A stretch of DNA of 9,774 nucleotides from Candidatus Mediterraneibacter stercorigallinarum (GTDB lineage Bacteria > Bacillota > Clostridia > Lachnospirales > Lachnospiraceae), in the NCBI GenBank assembly GCA_019116185.1, contig DXCD01000082.1, forward strand, positions 1-9,774, read 5' to 3'. Positions 1 to 6,036 of the stretch are shown here, piece by piece. A program made the position numbers and the translations under genes. Every line of letters begins with the position of its first letter. Positions within the stretch are counted from its first letter, which is position 1. A model generated the notes under the pieces. It saw nothing but the letters and a program-made list of their open reading frames with translations, was not told the DNA's origin and searched no databases.

Positions 1-155
1 CCGATCTCACTTTGTCCAGCGGTTTTGCGTCCAGCTCCGGGGGCGCAGGCGTGATCTGGCCTCTGTTCTTTACGGCAGTGTACTATCTGATCTTTAACGG
101 CATCCTGACTGTCCTCCTGGGACGGCTTGAAAGAAAACTGGAATATTTCAGATAG
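1..155 (+). CDS. Polar amino-acid ABC transporter permease, C-terminal fragment
   Basis: This is the last 50 codons of a gene that begins before the window; codons start at base 3 and TAG is at 153-155. The visible protein has a Gly/Ser-rich stretch, one hydrophobic membrane segment (roughly VIWPLFFTAVYYLIFNGILTV) and a short basic/acidic cytoplasmic tail ending ERKLEYFR. That is the usual ending of His/Glu/Gln/Arg-type amino-acid permeases, in which the last helix is followed by a charged tail. The assignment leans on the next gene, whose ATPase belongs to the matching family. The ATPase ribosome binding site AGGAGG (154-159) overlaps this stop codon, so the two are almost certainly translated from one message and form one importer in the cytoplasmic membrane. 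The substrate cannot be told from this fragment. Confidence 0.75.
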   Translation, partial: DLTLSSGFASSSGGAGVIWPLFFTAVYYLIFNGILTVLLGRLERKLEYFR

Positions 156-167
156 GAGGCGGAGAGT

Positions 168-953
168 ATGGCGATTTTGGAAGTACAGCATGTAAGTAAA
201 AGTTTTGGGAATACTGAGGTATTGAAAGATATCAGTTTTTCACTGGAAAAGGGACGGGTGCTGTCGCTGATCGGGTCTTCGGGAAGCGGAAAGACGACGC
301 TTCTGCGATGCCTGAATTTTCTTGAGCGGCCGGACGGAGGCGTGATCCGCGTGAACGGGGAGACACTGTTCGACGCGAATAACCCGGCGACGATGCAGGA
401 GAGCGAGATCAGGAGAAAAAGGCTTCATTTCGGGCTGGTGTTCCAGTCTTTTAACCTTTTTCCCCAGTATACAGCGCTTCAGAACGTAATGCTGGCGAAG
501 GAACTTCTGGCGAAAGAAAAACCGGATTATAAAGCGAGGAAGAAAGAAATCCATGCACAGATTGAGGCAGAGGCCAAAATTCTTCTGGACCAGATGGGGC
601 TGTCGGACCGTGTGGATAATTATCCGCACCAGCTTTCCGGCGGTCAGTGTCAGAGGGTTGCGATCGCCCGGGCGCTGGCACTCAAACCGGACATTCTGTG
701 CTTTGACGAACCGACCTCAGCGCTTGATCCGGAGCTTACAGGAGAAGTGCTGAAGGTGATCAAAGGGCTGGCAGATCAGGAGACCACAATGATCATTGTC
801 ACCCATGAGATGGCATTTGCCCGGGATGTATCCGGCCAGGTGATCTTCATGGACGGCGGATGCATCATGGAGCAGGGAACACCGGAGGAAGTGTTCGAGA
901 ATCCGAGAGAAGAACGTACAAAACAGTTTTTATCACGTTTTACGAATCAATAA
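168..953 (+). CDS. Polar amino-acid ABC transporter ATP-binding protein (GlnQ/HisP type)
   Basis: This is the cytoplasmic ATPase that powers an amino-acid importer with the permease encoded just upstream. All nucleotide-binding motifs are present in order: Walker A GSSGSGKTT (residues 36-44), Q-loop Gln93 in FQSFNLFPQ, signature LSGGQ (156-160), Walker B ILCFDEP (176-182), D-loop SALD (184-187) and switch His213. The FNLFPQYTALQNV stretch after the Q-loop is typical of the polar amino-acid subfamily. At 261 residues it is slightly longer than the usual 240-250. The extra length is a charged stretch around residues 111-137, between the Q-loop and the signature. The signature continues CQR instead of the common QQR, a mild change. 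The start is set by AGGAGG at 154-159, eight bases upstream. No solute-binding protein is visible; it may lie outside the window. Glutamine or another polar amino acid or cystine is possible, so no symbol is given. Confidence 0.92.
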   Translation: MAILEVQHVSKSFGNTEVLKDISFSLEKGRVLSLIGSSGSGKTTLLRCLNFLERPDGGVIRVNGETLFDANNPATMQESEIRRKRLHFGLVFQSFNLFPQYTALQNVMLAKELLAKEKPDYKARKKEIHAQIEAEAKILLDQMGLSDRVDNYPHQLSGGQCQRVAIARALALKPDILCFDEPTSALDPELTGEVLKVIKGLADQETTMIIVTHEMAFARDVSGQVIFMDGGCIMEQGTPEEVFENPREERTKQFLSRFTNQ

Positions 954-971
954 AATAAGGAGCGGGATCTG

Positions 972-2399
972 ATGACAGGATATGAAACAATTTCCACAGG
1001 ACTTAGTGAGGAATGCGGTGTCTTTGGAGCCTATGACCTGGATGGACGCGACGTTGCCGCGTCCATCTATTATGGGCTTTTTGCATTGCAGCACAGAGGG
1101 CAGGAGAGCTGCGGCATCGCGGTGACAGACACATTCGGGCAGCGCAGGGTATTGTCAAGAAAAGGCCTTGGGCATGTGAACGATGTATTTGATGAGGAAG
1201 AGCTCGGGAAGCTGAAGGGCAATCTGGGAGTGGGGCATGTCCGTTACTCGACAGCAGGCGGGACGAGGGTGGAGAACGCCCAGCCGCTTGTAATCAATTA
1301 TGTAAAAGGCACGCTGGCGATCGCCCATAACGGCAATCTGGTCAACGCGGTGGAATTAAGGCGCGAGCTGGAGTACACGGGTGCTATCTTTCAGACAACC
1401 ATTGATTCGGAAGTTATTGCATACCATGTGGCGAGGGAACGGCTGAATGCAAAGACTGCTGAAGAGGCTGTAAAGAATGCAATGAAGAAGATTAAGGGGG
1501 CCTACGCGCTTGTTGTGAGCAGTCCGCGCAAGATGATCGGCGCGAGAGATCCGTTTGGGCTGAAGCCCCTGTGCATCGGGAAAAGAGACAATACGTATTT
1601 CCTTGCTTCCGAGAGCTGCGCTGTTGCGGCCGTGGACGCGGAGTTTGTAAGAGATGTGCAGCCGGGAGAGATCGTGACTATCACGAAGGACGGCATTGCC
1701 TCAGATATGAGCATGGCAGTCCCGGCAGAGCGGCATGCGAGGTGTATCTTTGAGTATATTTATTTTGCCCGCACGGACAGCACGATCGATGGGGTGAATG
1801 TCTATCATTCGCGCATTATTGCGGGAAAAGCGCTGGCAGAGTCATACCCGGTGGAGGCGGACCTGGTTGTGGGCGTGCCGGACTCCGGGCTGGTGGCTGC
1901 GAAGGGCTATTCCGAGCAGTCGGGCATCCCATACGGCATGGCATTTCACAAGAACAGTTATGTGGGCAGGACATTTATCAAGCCAAAGCAGAGCGACCGG
2001 GAATCCAGCGTTAAGATCAAGCTGAATGTGATACCGGAGGTAGTGAAAGGAAAGAGAATTGTCATGGTAGATGATTCCATTGTCCGGGGAACGACCTGCG
2101 CCAATATTATTAAAATGCTGAAACACGCCGGCGCAGAGGAGGTGCACGTACGGATCAGCTCGCCGCCGTTTCTTTATCCGTGCTATTTCGGTACGGACGT
2201 GCCCTCAGATGAACAGCTCATCGCGCATTCCCATACCCCGGAAGAGATCCGGGAAATGATCGGCGCGGATTCCCTGGGATATATGGAAGTCTCTAAATTA
2301 AAGGACATGGCAGGAGGACTGGGATACTGCGATGCGTGTTTTACCGGGCATTATCCAATGGAGGTGCCGGGGCGGGATATCAGCCACGCATTCGAATAG
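972..2399 (+). CDS. purF: Amidophosphoribosyltransferase (glutamine PRPP amidotransferase)
   Basis: PurF catalyses the first committed step of purine synthesis, moving the amide nitrogen of glutamine to PRPP to give phosphoribosylamine. The protein (475 residues) matches the Bacillus-type class with a cleaved propeptide. A 14-residue leader precedes Cys15, which would become the N-terminal nucleophile of the Ntn glutaminase domain. Glutaminase motifs follow: LQHRGQES (39-46), RYST (91-94) and NGNL (120-123). The C-terminal phosphoribosyltransferase domain carries the PRPP loop VMVDDSIVRGTT (364-375). Four cysteines placed as expected for the structural 4Fe-4S cluster are seen at 258, 404, 453 and 456, so an oxygen-sensitive enzyme is inferred. 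The start has AAGGAG at 957-962 with nine bases of spacing. The gap to the ABC ATPase is 18 bases with no terminator, so cotranscription is likely. No terminator is seen after the stop either, so read-through into purB is possible. Confidence 0.97.
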   Translation: MTGYETISTGLSEECGVFGAYDLDGRDVAASIYYGLFALQHRGQESCGIAVTDTFGQRRVLSRKGLGHVNDVFDEEELGKLKGNLGVGHVRYSTAGGTRVENAQPLVINYVKGTLAIAHNGNLVNAVELRRELEYTGAIFQTTIDSEVIAYHVARERLNAKTAEEAVKNAMKKIKGAYALVVSSPRKMIGARDPFGLKPLCIGKRDNTYFLASESCAVAAVDAEFVRDVQPGEIVTITKDGIASDMSMAVPAERHARCIFEYIYFARTDSTIDGVNVYHSRIIAGKALAESYPVEADLVVGVPDSGLVAAKGYSEQSGIPYGMAFHKNSYVGRTFIKPKQSDRESSVKIKLNVIPEVVKGKRIVMVDDSIVRGTTCANIIKMLKHAGAEEVHVRISSPPFLYPCYFGTDVPSDEQLIAHSHTPEEIREMIGADSLGYMEVSKLKDMAGGLGYCDACFTGHYPMEVPGRDISHAFE

Positions 2400-2421
2400 A
2401 AGATTTTTCAACAACAAAGTG

Positions 2422-2450
2422 TTGCCGGATTGAAATACGGATGTTACTAT
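2422..2450 (+). promoter_or_regulatory. Probable sigma-A promoter for purB, extended -10
   Basis: A -35-like TTGCCG (2422-2427) and a -10-like TACTAT (2445-2450) are 17 bases apart. TG at 2442-2443 gives the extended -10 form TGTTACTAT. A second -10 reading, TATAAT at 2448-2453, overlaps it but has no well-spaced -35. Transcription would begin near 2457, leaving a leader of about 95 bases before purB. This makes purB independently transcribed although it sits just after purF. Confidence 0.6.
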
Positions 2451-2462
2451 AATAGACGGACA

Positions 2463-2516
2463 GATCCCTGTTTTCCGGAGCAGCGCCGATAAAACGGAGC
2501 GCGCGGGGAAGGGATC
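2463..2516 (+). promoter_or_regulatory. Hairpin-forming leader of purB, function unknown
   Basis: A perfect 7-base inverted repeat, GATCCCT (2463-2469) and AGGGATC (2510-2516), would close a stem over a 40-base loop. Inside the loop several mutually exclusive pairings can form: GTTTT (2470-2474) with AAAAC (2491-2495), TCCG (2474-2477) with CGGA (2495-2498), and CCG with CGG around the ATAAAA loop at 2489-2494. The structure lies just after the inferred transcription start and ends 20 bases before the AAAGGAG ribosome binding site (2537-2543). I do not recognise a known riboswitch: the conserved purine-riboswitch core is absent and there is no terminator-like T run. It could be a mRNA-stabilising 5' hairpin or a regulatory leader. 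Confidence 0.4.
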
Positions 2517-2552
2517 AGCATACAAGTATACAAGATAAAGGAGATCAGGAAT

Positions 2553-3986
2553 ATGTCAAATGACCGTTATGTAAGCCCTCTTTCTGAGCGCTACGCAAGC
2601 AGGGAGATGCAGTACATTTTCTCGCCGGACAAGAAGTTCCGTACATGGAGAAGGCTCTGGATCGCGCTTGCAGAGACTGAGAAAGAGCTGGGGCTCAATA
2701 TCACAGACGAGCAGATTGAAGAACTCAAAAGCCATGCGGATGATATCAATTATGACGTGGCAAAGGAAAGAGAGAAGATCGTTCGTCATGACGTGATGTC
2801 CCACGTCTATGCCTATGGAGTACAGTGCCCGAAGGCAAAGGGGATCATCCATCTCGGAGCAACGTCCTGCTATGTGGGGGACAACACAGACATCATCATC
2901 ATGGCTGAAGCGCTGAAACTGGTAAGAAAGAAACTGATCAACGTGATCGCCGAGCTGGCGAAGTTTGCAGAAGAACAGAAAAGCCAGCCCACGCTTGCTT
3001 TTACCCATTTCCAGCCGGCCCAGCCCACGACAGTCGGTAAGAGGGCGACGCTGTGGATGCAGGAGTTTGCAATGGATCTTGAGGATCTGGACTATGTACT
3101 GGGCAGCCTGAAGCTCCTGGGATCTAAGGGGACGACAGGCACGCAGGCAAGTTTCCTGGAACTTTTTGACGGCGACCAGGAGACGATCGACAAGATTGAC
3201 CCCATGATCGCGGAAAAGATGGGATTCAAAGCCTGCTATCCGGTATCCGGGCAGACCTATTCCAGAAAAGTAGATACAAGAGTGTTAAATGTCCTTGCCG
3301 GGATCGCGGCCAGCGCGCATAAGTTTTCAAATGACATCCGCCTGCTCCAGCATTTAAAGGAAATCGAGGAGCCATTTGAAAAGACGCAGATCGGCTCTTC
3401 TGCAATGGCGTATAAGAGGAATCCCATGCGGAGCGAGAGAATCGCGTCCTTGTCCCGCTATGTCATGGTCGATGCGCTGAATCCGGCGATCACCTCAGCC
3501 ACACAGTGGTTTGAGAGGACTCTGGATGATTCGGCAAATAAGCGCCTGAGCGTTCCGGAAGGATTCCTTGCCATTGACGGAATCCTGGATCTGTGCCTGA
3601 ACGTGGTGGACGGGCTTGTGGTCTATCCGAAGGTAATCGAGAAGCGGCTGATGTCTGAACTTCCGTTCATGGCGACAGAGAATATCATGATGGACGCTGT
3701 GAAGGCGGGCGGCGACAGGCAGGAGCTCCACGAGAGGATCAGGGAGCTTTCCATGGAGGCCGGAAGGAACGTGAAGGAGAAAGGCCTGGAGAATAACCTG
3801 CTTGAGCTGATCGCGGCGGATCCGGCGTTTAATTTAAGCCTCGAAGATCTGAAGAAGACCATGGAGCCTGCAAAATATGTGGGACGCGCAAAGGAACAGG
3901 TAGAGGCATATCTGAAAAATGTCATCCATCCGCTCCTGAAAGAGAACGAGGATGAGTTGGGCATGAAAGCAGAAATTAATGTCTGA
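2553..3986 (+). CDS. purB: Adenylosuccinate lyase, long eukaryote-like form
   Basis: PurB acts twice in purine synthesis: it splits SAICAR to AICAR plus fumarate, and adenylosuccinate to AMP plus fumarate. It belongs to the fumarase/aspartase superfamily and is normally a cytoplasmic homotetramer. Visible motifs are HDVMSHVYAY (79-88), HLGATSCYVGDNTD (100-113), THFQPAQPTT with the probable catalytic His152, and the superfamily signature GSSAMAYKRNP (281-291) containing the probable catalytic serine. The protein is 477 residues, longer than the roughly 430 of Bacillus subtilis PurB. From memory, the stretches QWFERTLDDSANKR (318-331), VVYPKVIEKR (356-365) and LPFMATENI (370-378) closely match human ADSL, so it appears to be of that subfamily. 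AAAGGAG (2537-2543) sits nine bases before ATG. A strong terminator follows, so purB ends a transcription unit. Confidence 0.97.
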   Translation: MSNDRYVSPLSERYASREMQYIFSPDKKFRTWRRLWIALAETEKELGLNITDEQIEELKSHADDINYDVAKEREKIVRHDVMSHVYAYGVQCPKAKGIIHLGATSCYVGDNTDIIIMAEALKLVRKKLINVIAELAKFAEEQKSQPTLAFTHFQPAQPTTVGKRATLWMQEFAMDLEDLDYVLGSLKLLGSKGTTGTQASFLELFDGDQETIDKIDPMIAEKMGFKACYPVSGQTYSRKVDTRVLNVLAGIAASAHKFSNDIRLLQHLKEIEEPFEKTQIGSSAMAYKRNPMRSERIASLSRYVMVDALNPAITSATQWFERTLDDSANKRLSVPEGFLAIDGILDLCLNVVDGLVVYPKVIEKRLMSELPFMATENIMMDAVKAGGDRQELHERIRELSMEAGRNVKEKGLENNLLELIAADPAFNLSLEDLKKTMEPAKYVGRAKEQVEAYLKNVIHPLLKENEDELGMKAEINV

Positions 3987-4016
3987 GAGAACCGAAAGGC
4001 GGTAACAAAAAAATGC

Positions 4017-4054
4017 AAAGGAATGTTGCAGGGGATTGCGGCATTCCTTTTTCT
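4017..4054 (+). terminator. Rho-independent terminator after purB
   Basis: AAAGGAATG (4017-4025) pairs perfectly with CATTCCTTT (4042-4050). The stem extends inward through two T-G pairs and GCA/TGC to a loop that can close on GGGA (4032-4035), a GNRA-type tetraloop. This gives about 14-15 pairs in all. The right arm runs into a T-rich tract (TTTTTCTCT). A run of seven A just upstream (4007-4013) gives the opposite strand a T run too, so it could also stop leftward transcription. It insulates purB from the next gene. Confidence 0.92.
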
Positions 4055-4132
4055 CTGATACCTTATCCTGGGAAATGCAGATGGAAAATATTTACGACAT
4101 ATGTTGTGGTGTAGAAAGGAAAGGTTATCAAA

Positions 4133-5128
4133 ATGGAGTGGTGTGGAAAACTTTATGAGGAGTGGCGGTCAGCAGAGAATCTTCACAGGCTGGAACGGAC
4201 AGTGGCTGTCTTTATCATCTTTGTGATGATCGCGGGATTTGTATATGACACGGGAACATCCGCTGTGGTAATGGAAGATGAGTATGCTGCATCCCTGCCG
4301 GAGGCTGACGCGGATGCAGCGGTGTCTTCCGGTCTGGCCGGTGCAGGAGAAACTGGCAGAATGGCGGGGGTCTTTTCTGTAAAGAAAGGCGCGGATGTCT
4401 CCAAGATGCTTGCGGACCTCGCTGTTTCCGGATGCGGTCCGGCAGCATCGGATATCCCGGATCTGTCCCGGGATTCAGCGGAATCAGCGGCTTCTGCAGA
4501 AGTGATCACAGAAGAATATATACTGCCTTCGGATACAGCGGCCAAGGCGGAGAGTGTTCCTGCTGAACCGGAGTATCCCATTCCGGATGTCCTTCCGTCA
4601 GATAATCCGGCAGCCGAAAAGCCGGCAGAGACCGTGCCTGCGGTACCCGCGGACGTGAACGGCTTTCTTGTAGATGAGTCCGGAATGATCTGCGGGATCG
4701 GGGATCCGTCAGCTGTTTCGGACGGGTATCTTCTTCTTCCGGATGAAGGCTGTACGGGAATACGGGCAGGAGCGTTCACAGACGCGCCGGCAGTTATTAC
4801 AGAGATTTATATTCCTGCAAATATTACGGATATCGAAGAAGGTGCTTTTACAGGACTTGACGCGCTGGAATGGCTGGAAGCAGAAGCTTCGGATAATTAT
4901 TATACGGAAGACGGCGTGCTTTTTGCGGAAAACGGAACATGCATCCTCGGTTTTCCGTCCGCAAGGACCGGGAATTATAAAGTCCCGGCAAGGGTTACAA
5001 GGTTTGCGGAAGATGTTTTTGCAGACGCAAAGATCGAGGTCATAGATGCCGTAGGATGTACCCTGGAAGATACGGGGAATCTGCCGTCCGCTGTCCGGCT
5101 GCTTCTGGCAGAGGATCTGAAAGGCTGA
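4133..5128 (+). CDS. Membrane-anchored BspA-type leucine-rich-repeat protein
   Basis: This is a 331-residue protein of unknown function. A short N-terminal cytoplasmic segment (1-22, with basic residues near its end) is followed by one hydrophobic helix (about 23-38) with no clear signal-peptidase site. It is therefore probably held as a single-pass anchor with the rest outside. Residues 45-175 form a low-complexity stalk rich in Ala, Ser, Pro, Glu and Asp. Residues about 200-308 carry BspA/LRR_5-type repeats: IRAGAF...ITEIYIPANITDIEEGAF, then YYTEDGVLFAENGTCILGFP and YKVPARVTRFAEDVF. Such repeats usually mediate binding at the cell surface; the ligand is unknown. The repeat domain is short, only two to three units. 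The start is preceded by AGAAAGGAAAGG (4113-4124). The 78-base region after the purB terminator shows no convincing promoter. No terminator separates it from the duplication downstream. Confidence 0.85.
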   Translation: MEWCGKLYEEWRSAENLHRLERTVAVFIIFVMIAGFVYDTGTSAVVMEDEYAASLPEADADAAVSSGLAGAGETGRMAGVFSVKKGADVSKMLADLAVSGCGPAASDIPDLSRDSAESAASAEVITEEYILPSDTAAKAESVPAEPEYPIPDVLPSDNPAAEKPAETVPAVPADVNGFLVDESGMICGIGDPSAVSDGYLLLPDEGCTGIRAGAFTDAPAVITEIYIPANITDIEEGAFTGLDALEWLEAEASDNYYTEDGVLFAENGTCILGFPSARTGNYKVPARVTRFAEDVFADAKIEVIDAVGCTLEDTGNLPSAVRLLLAEDLKG

Positions 5129-5131
5129 TCG

Positions 5132-5188
5132 ATGCAGGATTTCGGAACAGGAGTTGTGCAGGATTTCGGAACAGGAGTTGTTTGTTGA
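5132..5188 (+). other. In-frame 18-codon micro-ORF made of a duplicated peptide
   Basis: ATG at 5132 opens a reading frame of 18 codons ending TGA at 5186-5188. Its product is Met, then QDFGTGVV twice, then a terminal Cys. It has GAAAGG (5119-5124) seven bases upstream. It is in the same frame as the preceding LRR gene, separated from it by only the TGA stop (5126-5128) and one serine codon. It may be a translated micropeptide, a relic of a longer C-terminus of the LRR protein, or chance coding over a recent duplication. I cannot decide between these, and translation is unproven. Confidence 0.25.
5133..5180 (+). repeat. Perfect 24-base tandem duplication, two copies
   Basis: Bases 5133-5156 and 5157-5180 are identical, and base 5181 matches the first base of a third copy. 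The unit contains GATTTCGGAACAGGAG. Because 24 is divisible by three, it keeps the reading frame. Perfect identity suggests a recent slippage or duplication event, or an expandable tract. It lies immediately upstream of the sirtuin-operon promoter. Confidence 0.95.
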
Positions 5189-5213
5189 AGAATCCTCCGA
5201 TATGTTTTATAAT
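5185..5213 (+). promoter_or_regulatory. Sigma-A promoter for the sirtuin-like/gltX/helicase operon
   Basis: TTGAAG (5185-5190) and a perfect TATAAT (5208-5213) are 17 bases apart, a near-consensus vegetative promoter. Transcription would begin near 5220, leaving about 49 bases of leader before the first gene. The -35 box overlaps the end of the micro-ORF and starts five bases after the tandem duplication, so changes in repeat copy number would alter the sequence just upstream of the promoter. Confidence 0.82.
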
Positions 5214-5253
5214 ACAAAGTATAGGAACATCGTCTGCTGATACATGGCAGCTG

Positions 5254-5262
5254 AAAGGAGGG
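5254..5262 (+). promoter_or_regulatory. Ribosome binding site fixing the sirtuin-like start
   Basis: AAAGGAGGG ends six bases before ATG 5269 and is the strongest such site nearby. The open frame extends leftward to 5056, and an in-frame TTG at 5182 follows a CAGGAG. However, the upstream part overlaps the LRR gene and contains the promoter -10 box, so ATG 5269 is preferred. Confidence 0.85.
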
Positions 5263-5268
5263 AACTTT

Positions 5269-6009
5269 ATGAGAGAGAAAAATATACTCCAGATATTGAG
5301 AGAGAGCAGGTATACAGTCGTCTTAAGCGGTTCGGGCCTGATGGCGGAGAGTGGATATCCGCTTTTGCGGGATGGGGAAGAATCCTACGATATCGAGGAT
5401 AAGTACGGATATTCTTTTGAAGAGATATTCAGCAGCGGGTTTTATTCTGCAAGAAAGGAACTGTTTTTTCGCTTTTATAAAGAAGTCATCCTTAAGGCAG
5501 TGGATATTCCGCCGGGAAAAGGATTTCAAATGCTGAAGAAACTTCAGGACTACGGGCTGGCGGATTCGATCATTACCCGCCGCATCGCAGGGCTGGAGGA
5601 CAGGGCAGGCTGCAGGAATGTGGTAAATATGAAGGGCACGGTCTTTGACAATGTGTGTCCTTCCTGCGGGCGGCATTATCCTGTGGAATATATCAGGGAT
5701 TCGAAAAATGTTCCTCTTTGTGAAGAGTGTCTTGTCGCGATCCGTCCTCAGGTGTGCCTGTTTGGCGAGATGATCGACAACGGCATTATGACAAAAGCGG
5801 CGGAAGAAGTGGAAAAAGCGGATGTGCTCCTTGTGCTCGGAGCCAGTCTGAACTCCCCGCTCTGCAGCCAGCTGCTGCAGTATTATACGGGCACGAACCT
5901 GATCCTTGTGACAGGATCAGAGCACTACACAGACCAGAGGGCAGATTTTGTCCTGTACGGAAGATGCGATGATTTTCTTGAGCGGCTGGCTGATGAGTGC
6001 AGTAAGTAA
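5269..6009 (+). CDS. Sirtuin (SIR2)-fold protein with degenerate active site
   Basis: The 246-residue protein has the order of elements of an NAD-dependent deacetylase of the SIR2 family. Recognisable parts are VVLSGSGLMAESGYPLLR (17-34) in place of GAGxSxxSGIPDFR, the zinc ribbon cysteines 130, 133, 151 and 154, RPQVCLFGE (159-167), and VLGASL (189-194) in place of the usual GTSL-type segment. The key catalytic positions are changed. The TQNID motif reads TRRIA (103-107), and the catalytic His of the HG motif is Lys122 in MKGT. Asp and Phe of PDFR are both Leu (32-33). Deacetylation by the standard mechanism therefore looks impossible. The fold and zinc site seem kept, which suggests a binding, structural or altered role. 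It leads a probable operon, with gltX 27 bases downstream. The start is chosen from the strong AAAGGAGGG site. There is no macrodomain or GcvH-like neighbour, so the macrodomain-linked sirtuin class is not supported. Confidence 0.85.
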   Translation: MREKNILQILRESRYTVVLSGSGLMAESGYPLLRDGEESYDIEDKYGYSFEEIFSSGFYSARKELFFRFYKEVILKAVDIPPGKGFQMLKKLQDYGLADSIITRRIAGLEDRAGCRNVVNMKGTVFDNVCPSCGRHYPVEYIRDSKNVPLCEECLVAIRPQVCLFGEMIDNGIMTKAAEEVEKADVLLVLGASLNSPLCSQLLQYYTGTNLILVTGSEHYTDQRADFVLYGRCDDFLERLADECSK

Positions 6010-6036
6010 AATACAGACCATGATTGGAGAGAAAAA

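Noticed and set aside
2409..2424. CAACA...TGTTG hairpin as a purF terminator
   Set aside because: It has only five weak pairs, no T run follows it, and it overlaps the purB -35 box.
2400..2552. Purine riboswitch or PurR box before purB
   Set aside because: The conserved purine-riboswitch core is absent, there is no terminator/antiterminator pair, and no CCGAAC-type PurR box is visible.
2556..3008. 150-codon minus-strand open frame
   Set aside because: It is antisense to the conserved start of purB, with no domain and no upstream signals.
4183..4779. 198-codon minus-strand open frame
   Set aside because: It lies inside the LRR gene and reads as low-complexity Ser/Ala/Pro, the mirror of the stalk composition. 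It has no ribosome binding site or family resemblance.
5056..5268. Upstream extension of the sirtuin-like gene
   Set aside because: It would overlap the LRR gene and run through the duplication and the TATAAT box. The AAAGGAGGG before ATG 5269 and the family N-terminus both favour the shorter form.
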